A DNA stretch of 64,000 nucleotides, taken from assembly GCF_048771995.1 (NCBI RefSeq), contig NC_133036.1, forward strand, positions 20,959,501 to 21,023,500, given 5' to 3'. The translations under genes and the position numbers were made by a program. The first letter of the stretch is position 1. Every line of letters starts with the position of its first letter. Below the pieces are notes generated by a model, which did not search any database, was not told the DNA's origin, and was given only the letters and a program-made list of their open reading frames with translations. The DNA comes from Taeniopygia guttata (lineage: Eukaryota; Chordata; Aves; Passeriformes; Estrildidae). Shown here in pieces: positions 49,178 to 57,394 of the stretch.

Positions 49178-49439
49178 ATCCTCCCTTTTTCTCCTTACCA
49201 ATTTGTTCATTAAAACGCTTTAACTCTTGGTAGCTTAAGACCAGGGTTTCATCTATTTCTAAGTCCCTGGGCAATGTTTCATTCCTATCTCTAATAAGCA
49301 TTAGATGAGCTGCCTCTAGTCTTCCTTTTACAATGTCTATGATTTTATTAAAAATGTAAGGTCTGAAAGTTAAACTTAGTAACAACAATATTATGGGACC
49401 TGCAATCCCCCTTATATAGAATTTGTCCTTGAGTGCCAT
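49173..49439 (-). pseudogene. env: Env transmembrane subunit, C-terminal remnant
   Basis: 88 open codons. A hydrophobic membrane span (residues about 11-26, [12 protein letters not shown] core) is followed by a basic/amphipathic cytoplasmic tail rich in E, K, R and L. This matches the end of gammaretrovirus-type TM, where a GP-x-LLLL span precedes a K/R-rich tail. The fusion peptide, CX6CC region and most of the ectodomain are missing, so it cannot form a functional envelope. The frame ends in the 3' LTR via the polypurine tract. Confidence 0.75.
49178..49197 (-). promoter_or_regulatory. Polypurine tract of the class I ERV
   Basis: AGGAGAAAAAGGGAGGAT on the minus strand abuts the 3' LTR. The env frame reads through it and ends at a TAA within the first five bases of the LTR. 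Confidence 0.85.
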
Positions 49440-49930
49440 ACCCCGGAGTTTTGCACCCCTCAGGGTACCATGAGACCTTTAAAAATTTATCTGGATGGGT
49501 GACAGCCTAGGCGGTTGCTATGGTTTTACAGCCCTAATACTCACACAGATATTCCCCAGGATAATTACAATATTCCACCCCCAAGATTGGAACTAGGACA
49601 CCAATAGGTAGCCTGGAGTTCAGGTTTACTCCATCTCCACATAGAGTTTACTAAGTCCTCATTAGTAACAAAAAAAAAAATGGGAGCTACAGTGGTGGCA
49701 TTATGCTTAACAACTTTCCCTTGGTCTATTTTGGTCAGAGTCCAATTAAATGGCTGGTGTGCATAGTCCCCTTGTACAGGCCAGGTACAACATATGGCTA
49801 ATATGCACAGGATTTGCCAGCAAAGATGGGGTCCAAACTGCCCCAGGATTTGATCATCATTATCTCCCCATTTCCAGTGTTTGTTTTGACATGTTATTGC
49901 TGGGCTCACCTTTACCCTTGGGAGATCAGT
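49440..49930 (-). pseudogene. env: Env surface subunit, N-terminal remnant
   Basis: A frame of about 114 codons (49565-49909) has a hydrophobic, Cys- and Trp-bearing leader resembling a signal peptide (residues about 30-47), then two N-glycosylation sequons (NWT and NAT). Past a frameshift near 49570, another frame to about 49440 shows Cys/Tyr/Gly-rich sequence like gammaretroviral SU. It then jumps to the TM end, so the middle of env is deleted. No ATG is visible; the open stretch begins with GTG, and the true start may lie upstream or be supplied by splicing. Confidence 0.6.
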
Positions 49931-50567
49931 ATCTTTGAGGCAGTTCTTGAAATACCTTTGAATTGTCCCAGTCTGAGGGCTCTTTCCTCCACCGCTTCTT
50001 ATCTCTCTGCCTCACTCGCCGACTCGGTTGCTTCGAGCCGCAAGGCGTACCATCTTCTTGGCAGCAAGGATATTCTTCAGGAAGACCCTTACTCCATTTT
50101 TGTTGCCTCTTTTTGAATGATTCCCAGTTTTTATCCTTAACTTGTGGTGAGTCACACTGAATCCCAGGTAAAGTTTTCCGGCAATTCCCTTTTATAATTT
50201 GAACAATTAGGGGAATTGGTTCATTGGAGTGGAAACAACAATTTTCAGGCCTAGTCCCCTTAGTAAACACCTCCCACCACTCTTGGGATTCTCTTGGTAG
50301 GGTCCCGTTCTATTCTCCAATCCTTAGGACTGACTCTGTCAGTTCTCTTTCTAATTGATAACACCCTTTACAAATAACCCCAGGAGGAGTGCCTCTATAA
50401 CTATGGACCCACCACCGTTCCTGGAAAATTTTACAAATATAGCATACAAAAGGGTAACAATCACAATCCTTATTTGTACAATATACTCTAAAATCATTAG
50501 TTATAGGATATCCATAGTCCTATATCTCACTATACCAGCTGGTTCGTACAATTCTTACTGAGTCCAT
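49926..50567 (-). pseudogene. Cys-rich frame between pol and env, function unknown
   Basis: A single reading frame of 214 codons from an ATG at 50567 to a stop at 49926, broken by two in-frame TAG codons (50522-50520 and 50312-50310). The ATG overlaps the pol stop codon by one base (TAATG). It has no signal peptide or membrane span. The N-terminal third is Cys-rich with spacing C-x4-C-x-C-x4-C-x2-C, a W-W pair, then C-x2-C, suggesting metal binding. The C-terminal part is rich in K, R, W and E, with further Cys pairs. Position and coupling suggest an accessory gene translated after pol or from a spliced RNA. I do not recognise the family; an unusual env leader is the alternative. Confidence 0.5.
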
Positions 50568-51440
50568 TAAGTCAGTTTAAATGTGACCTTAAGATCCCCG
50601 GGTTGGCTGCTTATTCTCCAGGGGTCTTCGGCAGCAGCAGGAATCGGTCCCTTTATTCGGCTCGCATGTGTCCATCCCTTCTCAGCGGTTCTGACTGAAG
50701 TTTCTGTAGTGAGTAAAACAACATAAGGGGCTTCCCAATTTGGGGTTAGTGAGGTTTCTTTCCAGGTTGTTTATTAACACCTTATCACCTGGTTTTATAT
50801 TATGGATTGCTAGGTCTAAAGGAGGTTGTTGCACTAGTAACCCAGCTCTTCTAAGCCCTTCCTGAGCCTTCATAAGTTGCATGACATATTGGTTAATTTG
50901 TTGATTACTTATTTCAGGGTGATCTATAGGAGAATCCATGTCATAAGGCATCCCATAAAGCATTTCAAATGGAGAAATTCCAATATCAGTTCTGGGCTGA
51001 GTTCTTCTATTTAACAAGGCTAAAGGTAAACATTTTACCCAAGATAACTGTGTTTTATACATCAATTTAGTTAGTTGTTTCTTAATTTCCCCATTTACCT
51101 TTTCCACTTTACCTGAGCTTTGTGGATGCCAGGGAGTATGATATTGCCACTTTGTTCCTAGAGCTGTAACTACTTCTTTAATTATTTTGGAAGCAAAGTG
51201 TGACCCTCTGCCTGAGTCTATTCCTTCTGCTAGTCCATAGCAGGGGATTATCTCTTCTAATAGTATTTTTACTACTGTTTGTGTAGTTGCCCTGGAGGTA
51301 GGGAATGCCTCTACAAAGTGAGTCAAGTGATCTATTATCACCAATAAGTGTTTATAGCTTCCTACTTAGGCAAATCAGTAAAATCTATTTGAATGTGGGA
51401 AAACAGTCTATGTGCCAATTCCCGTCCCCCCCATTTCCCA
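50567..51440 (-). pseudogene. pol: Class I ERV integrase (pol 3' end)
   Basis: The catalytic core spans about 51396-50682. The first Asp lies in IQIDFTDLP just before a TAG (near 51368). The 220-codon open frame then holds the gamma-type HF-x-EAFPTSRAT motif and the GKVEKVNG region with the catalytic Glu (residue 81). The second Asp is replaced by Gly (IDSGRGSHF, where the family has SDRG), 35 residues before that Glu. A frameshift near 50760 leads into the C-terminal domain with a W-T-H-A-S-R motif. Pol ends with TAA at 50569-50567. Upstream pol (protease, RT, RNase H) is gone. Confidence 0.85.
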
Positions 51441-52092
51441 CACCACTCAGGATTTCTCACACTTGGGTCTACTCCTGGGTCAGGGGTCTCTTCAGCCCCT
51501 CTAGAAATCTCAGCCCTCATTCTAGAGAGACTGCAGACTGTATAGAGAAAGCTTACCAGATTAAACACCAGGAAGATGGTCTCTTTAACAGTCAGGGGAA
51601 ACGGAACCTTGTTTAATAGGGAGGTAACAGATTTAGAGGAGAAGGAAAGCAAAAGGCTGAAAAGCCTCATCCCATGCTTCCCCTCTAACAAACTGGCTGC
51701 ACAACCATGATCATGAACCATACATTCCAGGAACAGACCTCAGCACCTTTATAAACCCCCTGCAAGCCATTACACCCAAGCCCAGCTCGATGGATATTCT
51801 GGTCAGTGCCCTTCTACTGCAAAAACTACATATTAGGGACAATACTGGAGCTATTCCTGGATTAAAAAAATAAACCTAGGGACCATAGAGGGATTCAGAT
51901 CGCAAAAAACCCTAGGGACCAGAAACACATACAGGCCTCCACTCTAAAAGACACTATGAATTCAAACAACATAGCCAGTAACTGCTTCATACTAACACAA
52001 AGTAATTGGAACCAAAATATGATTAGAAAAGGGTTGCTTGTTTTCGTTTTTTTTTCCACTCTCTCCAGCCACGAGATGGGCAGCAAAATATT
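51441..52092 (-). other. Unassigned retroviral-type insert
   Basis: This lies between the class I integrase and the ERVL 3' LTR. On the minus strand it has a TATA-like TTTATAAAGG near 51750, which could mark an LTR fragment. Frames are short and unmatched. The left edge of the ERVL LTR (52093) shows no duplicated flank. Confidence 0.3.
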
Positions 52093-52782
52093 TGTCCTAG
52101 TTTAGGGCAAATTTGCGAGAAAAACCTCAGGAAGGAGCCCCCAGAAAACAAATCCCCACGACCCCTCCCCACCCACCTGATTCGGGAAGAATTTTCTCTG
52201 AGAGAAGTGGAAAAGAACTTGTTTATTTAACAAACAAAACCCTTCCCAGCACTAAAAAAATGAACAATACCAGATGACAACAAAACTCTTTCACCACTCT
52301 GAAGAGATGACAAATCCAGAAAGTCACTCCTGGGAGTGGTCACCCAGGTCTGGACGCTGGGGATTGCTCTCCAGCACTGGGGATGGCTGCTGCAGATCAC
52401 AGAGCGCAGGCTCTCCGTGTTCCTTGGTGTTTCCCAGGTCCCAGTCCGGAGCAGGTTGGAGTGATATTCAGGAAAGGGAAAGGGAAAAGAAACAGTCCAG
52501 GGAAAGAATTGGACTGCTTAGCTAAACTAAATTAAAAAGCAAAGGCAAAAGCAAAAGGAAGCAAAAAAAGCAAAGCAAGCAAAAGCCAGCAAGCAAAGCA
52601 AAGCCAGCCAGCCAGCACTAGACTCTTCTAGACAGCAGACCATGGAGGGAGGTGAGCCGGCTGATAACAAGGCAAAACAAACCTTCACTTTCTGAGTCAG
52701 TTCTGAAAGCACAGAACATAATATCAAACACAATCAGAACACACGATTGCAGATACAAACATCATAACATCACCCTAGGACA
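52093..52782 (-). mobile_element. ERVL 3' LTR
   Basis: 690 bp from TGTCCTAG to CCTAGGACA, with terminal inverted repeats. AATAAA on the minus strand at 52222-52227. A low-complexity AAGC/AGCC tract lies at about 52540-52618. Homologous to 54088-54752. On its right it is preceded by a polypurine tract and an ERVL integrase, so it is the 3' LTR of that element. Confidence 0.88.
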
Positions 52783-52800
52783 TTCCACCCCTTATCTCCA
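52783..52800 (-). promoter_or_regulatory. ERVL polypurine tract
   Basis: GAGATAAGGGGTGGAA on the minus strand immediately precedes the LTR. Confidence 0.75.
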
Positions 52801-52995
52801 CATCGTCAACATCAATGAAGTAAAAACTTCATCAAGTAAAAACTTCCATCTTTCACTTACTCATACACATTTCCTTCCATCTCACTTACTCAAACCTTTG
52901 ACACTTACACATTTCCTTCTTTCTCATGTCTGTGTGTTTTCATGTACAGACACTGGCAGCAACATCCAGCAAACAGTGATATTTGCACATGAGTC

Positions 52996-53845
52996 TCACC
53001 CCACAATCAGATCTCCCTGAGGTACACATCGTGTTGCTCCATCTCTCTGCATTATCCACCATGTACAACCTGGTCCCTGAGCAAAGACAATCCCACAAAT
53101 GGGTTTGTCTGTACTTGAGGCAGAATTGATCCACACTGTTTTACCTAACAAACCTGTGACATGTGCCACTGGGAATTTATCTCCATCTACTATATTCAGG
53201 GGCTCAGACTGGGCAGGACCTGCTCGATTGGTGGAACCTCGGCTGTTAACTAACCAGGTGGCCTTTTCTAAATGCTGCTCCCAATTTTTGAAAGATCCCC
53301 CACCCAATGCTTTCAAGGTGGTTTTTAACAGTCCATTGTACCTCTCCACTTTGCCTGCAGCTGGTGCATGGTAGGGGATGTGGTACACCCACTCAATGCC
53401 ATGTTCCCTAGCCCAGGTGTTGGTAAGGCTATTCTTGAAATGAGTCCCATTGTCTGACTCAATCCTCTCAGGGGTACCATGTCTACAAAGAACCTGCTTT
53501 TCAAGGCCCAAGATGATGTTACAGGCTGTAGCATGAGACACAGGGTAGGTTTCCAACCATCCTGTGGTGGCTTTTACCATTATAAGCACGTAGTGCTTGC
53601 CTTGGCGTGTCTGGGGCAGTGTGATGTAGTCAATCTGCCAGGCCTCCCCGTACTTGTACTTGGACCACCGCCCACCATACCACAGGGGCTTCACCCGCTT
53701 GGCCTCCTTGATCACAGCACACGCTTCACAGTCATGGATCACCTGAGAAATACTGTCTATGGTTAGATCTACCCCTCATTTTCGTGCCCACTTATAGGTG
53801 GCATCTCTGCCCTGATGGCCTGAGGTATCACTGGCCCATTGTGCT
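52996..53845 (-). pseudogene. pol: ERVL integrase
   Basis: A 248-codon open frame (52996-53742) holds the ERVL integrase core. The first Asp is in WQIDYITLP (residue 38), the second in ESDNGTHF (residue 97), and the Glu in GKVERYNG (residue 133), giving D,D-35-E with all three residues intact. HIPYHAPAAGK is typical of ERVL. A C-terminal domain ending in a PQGDLIVG stretch follows. Upstream, after frameshifts, 53743-53845 holds the N-terminal zinc domain (SGHQGRDATYKWA, then CEAC). It joins directly to a gag tail near 53845, so protease, RT and RNase H are deleted. Confidence 0.85.
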
Positions 53846-54087
53846 CATAGCAACAGCCATTGGTTGAGGCTTACAGTCTGGTTTAGCTGCTAACTTAGGC
53901 TCACTGTCTGGTTTAGCTGTTGCCTTCGAGCCTGGGCTGTTGGCTGCAGCCTGAGTGACTGGGATAGCTGCTGATTTATCTCCCTGCCGCCCCTTCCTCT
54001 GTCTGCTGCCTTACAGTATCTAGCAGGGTGTGATAAGCATATGCCAGGGCCCAGCTTGCTGCAATGATCTTTTTCCCCTTAGACTTA
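53846..54087 (-). pseudogene. gag: ERVL gag remnant, 3' part
   Basis: The frame next to the solo LTR encodes a WALAYAYHTLLDTVRQQ helix-rich stretch, then a P/A/K/S-rich linker with PKLAAKPD-like repeats, typical of the C-terminal part of ERVL Gag. It ends where integrase sequence begins. The upstream part continues beyond the inserted solo LTR at 54758. Confidence 0.5.
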
Positions 54088-54752
54088 TGTCCTAGTTTAG
54101 AGCAAATTTGGGGAAAACCCTCTGGAAGGAGCCCCCAGAAAACAAACCCCCACGGCCCCTCCCCACCCACCTGGTTCGGGAAAAATTTTTCTCTGAGAGA
54201 AGTGGAAAAGAACCTGTTTATTCAATGAACAAAGCACTCACCAACACTAAAAAAATTAACAACACCAGATGACAACAAAACTCTTTCACCACTCTGAAGA
54301 GATGAACAAATCCAGAAAGTCTTTCCTGGGAGTGGTCGCCCGGGTCTGGACGCTGGGGGTTGCTCTCCAGACTGGGGATGGCTACTGCAGATCACAAAAT
54401 GCAGGCTTCCGGTGTTCCTTGGTGTTTCCCAGATCCCAGTCCAGAGCAGGTTGGATGGTATTGAGGAAAGGAAAAGAAACAGTCCAGGGAAAGAATTGGA
54501 CTGCTTAGCTAAACTAACTAGGAAGCTAAGGCAAAAGCAGAAGCAAGCAAAGCAAGCAAGCCAAGCAAGCAAGCAAGCCAGCCAGCACGAGCCTTTTCTA
54601 GACAGCAGACCATGGGGGGAGGTGAGCCAGCTGATAACAAGGCAAAACAAACCTTCACTTTCAGAGTCAGTTCTGAAAGCACAGAACATAATATCAAACA
54701 TAAACAGAACACACAATTGGAGATACAAACACCATAACATCACCCTAGGACA
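54088..54752 (-). mobile_element. Solo ERVL-type LTR with perfect TSD
   Basis: 665 bp from TG to CA, homologous to 52093-52782. It is flanked on both sides by ACTTA (54083-54087 and 54753-54757), so it integrated separately and later lost its interior. It is not the 5' LTR of the ERVL fragment despite its position. Confidence 0.88.
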
Positions 54753-54757
54753 ACTTA

Positions 54758-54870
54758 TCATAGCATTTCTCTTTCAGGTACTTTGCCACCTCAGCTGGAT
54801 TCTGAATTTGTTCACATGCGAAGTCCCAGGCTATAGGGTCAGAAAATTCCTTTCAGATTTGGCCCATATG
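54758..54870 (-). pseudogene. gag: ERVL gag remnant, 5' part, fused to class I gag
   Basis: On the minus strand a short open stretch with an IQNPAEVAKYLKEKC motif leads into the solo LTR and, across it, into the WALAYAYH stretch. On its other side the sequence passes within tens of bases into class I gag, with no ERVL 5' LTR between. The exact junction is uncertain. Confidence 0.45.
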
Positions 54871-55608
54871 CTCCCATTTCTTTCTTGAACTCCCTCACAT
54901 CTCCTGAGTTGAGAGGTACTTCCATATAACCTATTCCCAGAATTTGGGTTGGTTGTCCCTGCTGACCAGCATTGGGGTTAGGGATCATTCCCAAAGCTAC
55001 TTCCCTTAATGGATATAGAGCTTGCCCTTCCCTTTCTCTTTCCCCCCTTGTTAGACTACGAGTAATGCAGTGATTTTCCTCAGGGACCGGCTCCGGGATT
55101 TCTACCTCTTGTTATCAAAATCTCCCCCTTGATCTAAATCGGGGTAGACTGCGGGTGGTGCTGGTGGGGGTGGAGGAGGAGGAGGTGTGTATGGTAGAGG
55201 GGGTGCAGTTGGAACTTCCTCAGGCTTTTTATTTTTCTTTTTCCCTCCCTGGATGCTTAAGGCAAAAAGTTTTGCTCTTGTTTCCCCCACTATCCAGAGA
55301 ACAGCATACTTGTTCTCTTCCATATCAAAAGTTTCTTTAGATTTTACATAAATGTTTAATACCTGGCAAATCCAGTCCTCGAAGTTTCCAAACACTGGCC
55401 AAAATAAATTATCACTACGGATTTGTTTTCCTCCCCATACTTTTATACAATAATGTATTATTTTTGCCCTATCCTTCCCTTTTCTTGAAGGATATTCATC
55501 CCAAGATCTTACCATTAGACTTAATGGACTATCAGGTGGTATCTGGGGAAACTTTACTGGGGTCCCCCTCCCCATGGAAGCAGAGGGCTTGCTTTTCCTC
55601 TGTCCCAT
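54870..55608 (-). pseudogene. gag: Class I gag: matrix, proline-rich region, capsid start
   Basis: The start is probably the ATG at 55608 (MGQRKSKPS), because Gly at position 2 fits Gag myristoylation; an upstream ATG at 55638 adds ten residues. The matrix domain has a FEDWICQVL stretch and a following Y-A-V-L-W-I motif, as in gamma-like Gags. Next come a K-rich segment and a poly-proline run (about residues 140-165), where late-domain motifs usually lie. The frame stops near 55102. Capsid sequence (PLNSGDVREFKKE) continues in another frame to about 54870, then Gag is lost at the ERVL junction. Nucleocapsid is missing. Confidence 0.8.
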
Positions 55609-55973
55609 CTTCCAGGACACCTTCACGCACACACACACACACTCACATCCCCCTGTTCGTGGCCCAGCCCCTCTCGGGGTCTGGAAACTGAACTACTTAC
55701 AGGCCCACACTTGCCTCGTCCTAAAAGGACGTCTCATACATTATGTCCTGGGATCCCAACCCCTACCGAGCAGATCCCCACTTTTATACTCGCGCTGTCC
55801 TGCGTCTTCGCCCGGGCTTCGTGCACAAAGATTACGGGGTTACCGGTATCCCTTTTGCTTAATACCAAATTTAGGTTGGTCAGTAAGGGTCTGGGAAGGA
55901 AAAGCCTGCACCAGGGCCGCTGAAAAGGCAGCGGGGCGCCTCCCTGATTAGGAATTCCCACTCGTTCACCCTT
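55609..55973 (-). other. 5' leader of the class I ERV
   Basis: About 365 bp between the primer site and gag, the usual place of packaging signals. It includes a short (CA)n at about 55627-55644. Frames of 60-125 codons on either strand here look non-coding. Confidence 0.6.
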
Positions 55974-55991
55974 ATCTGAGTCACGGCACCA
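55974..55991 (-). promoter_or_regulatory. Primer-binding site, tRNA-His
   Basis: TGGTGCCGTGACTCAGAT on the minus strand lies four bases after the 5' LTR. The tRNA-His site known from HERV-H is TGGTGCCGTGACTCGGAT, so one mismatch. Confidence 0.88.
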
Positions 55992-55995
55992 AATT

Positions 55996-56422
55996 TGTTA
56001 TGGACAAATTCACCTGGGGAGGCTAATTATAGATAAATAAATTAACAAGAATTTATTAAGCAAGCAGTATTAAGCAAAAGAACAGCGCTGGACGGCTGGG
56101 GAGTCTCTGTTCTGCCACGGCACACCTTCCCCCTTTGACTTTTTTGTTTTTATAGTCCCTTTTTTTTTTTTCTGGTTGACGTATTTTCTCTCCATGCATT
56201 CTGTGCCAGGGCAATTGGTTGCTAGGGGGTCTTTTTTTCTGCCCTTGGTGGTCATAGGAATGAAGGCTCTTTATCTTCCTTGCAGACTGTCCTTGGCCTA
56301 AAAGTTAACTTGTATATAATTAGTTACACAGTCTTCTATGCTAGTTGCATTCCCTACTCAGTTCAAATTCTTACCTCCTTTAACGCTTGTTTTGATGAAC
56401 AAAGACCTTTTTATTTATTACA
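55996..56422 (-). mobile_element. 5' LTR of the class I ERV
   Basis: TATA box on the minus strand (CTATAAAAA, 56147-56155) and AATAAA at 56052-56057. Pairs with 48760-49177. Confidence 0.93.
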
Positions 56423-56579
56423 AGCATTATACATGTGTGCAGCATCAATAAGTGTTTTTAACTCAAGAGAATTTACCATTAAATATTTGGTGATTTAGCT
56501 CATTAAGATTCTTTGTCTTATCTTTGGTGTCATAGAGAAAAAGAGAAGACACATAGGCACTACACAAATCCCTGGATCT

Positions 56580-56703
56580 GGTGATTACAGAAACCTCCAA
56601 GATCATCAAGTCCAACCTAGGCCTGACCCCCACCTTCTTACCCAGCCCAGAGTACTGAGTGCCACAACCAGGCCTTCCTTGGACATCTCTAGAGACAACT
56701 TTC
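56580..56703 (-). mobile_element. CR1 LINE 3' fragment
   Basis: GATTACAGAAACCTCCAAGA followed by TCATCAAGTCCAACCT is a CR1 3' end on the minus strand, of another subfamily than the copies with the GCAGCTGTGG block. Confidence 0.8.
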
Positions 56704-56721
56704 ATGGCTAATCCATATTAT

Positions 56722-57210
56722 TGTAAGGAGTGAGCCCATTTCTGGTTCCCACGACCTGTAAATATACTGAAGATGAATGCAGATAGAACAATGGCGTTAT
56801 GTCTTAGGGAAGAGTAAGTAAAATGTGCTGTATCCAGGCTCTGCTGAGTTGTGAGAGCTGTAGCTGGTCTATAGCTGCACAAATAATTTGACCAAACAGA
56901 TACCAACTCAACCAAACTAGCTTGTTAGAGAACAAGAAGTAAACAAGACCCTGGACACAATACTGATAGGCTGAATTCAATCTCAAACAAGGGGACCCCA
57001 GCCAATCCCTTTGGAGTATGAATGCATCCAAATCATTGGTCAGTGAGCTGAGCAGAGTTGGGACCCTTGTCTAATCCTGTCTATAAACCCAGGAAATTCA
57101 ACCTCCCTATGAAAGGGGGTGCCTCACAATAAGATCCGTCTTTTCCTGCATGGTCTCAGTGTGTGTGTATGTCACATTCCTGTCTCCACCGTCAGCAATA
57201 CTGAGCGACA
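56722..57210 (+). mobile_element. LTR-like block with TATA box
   Basis: CTATAAA at 57081-57087 sits in a promoter-like context, followed by a segment that may be R/U5 and end near GAGCGACACA. No target duplication found. Confidence 0.4.
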
Positions 57211-57288
57211 CAGAAAATCCCACACACAATAACACAGGCCTCCATTCAATATTCTCATATTTTCTACCCACAATTTATAGCAACTAAC

Positions 57289-57389
57289 AAGGAAAAGGAA
57301 AAGGAAAAGGAAAAGGAAAAGGAAAAGGAAAAGGAAAAGGAAAAGGAAAAGGAAAAGGAAAAGGAAAAGGAAAAGGAAAAGGAAAAGGA
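57289..57389. repeat. (AAAAGG)n microsatellite
   Basis: About 16 uninterrupted 6-bp units with no visible variants, so probably length-polymorphic. Confidence 0.97.
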
Positions 57390-57394
57390 CCTCC

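Larger units (their letters stand above)
48760..56422 (-). mobile_element. Composite class I ERV with nested ERVL and solo LTR
   Basis: A 7.7-kb provirus read on the minus strand: 5' LTR (55996-56422), tRNA-His primer site, gag, then foreign ERVL sequence, then class I integrase, a Cys-rich frame, env remnants, polypurine tract and 3' LTR (48760-49177). The LTRs differ at roughly 20 positions plus a small indel by eye. Flanks AGTAT (48755-48759) and AGCAT (56423-56427) are a 5-bp duplication with one change. Protease and reverse transcriptase are absent and every frame is broken. Confidence 0.88.

Noticed and set aside
52093..54752. A complete 2.7-kb ERVL bounded by its own two LTRs
   Set aside because: The right-hand LTR has its own perfect ACTTA duplication and ERVL gag continues beyond it, so it is a separate solo LTR.
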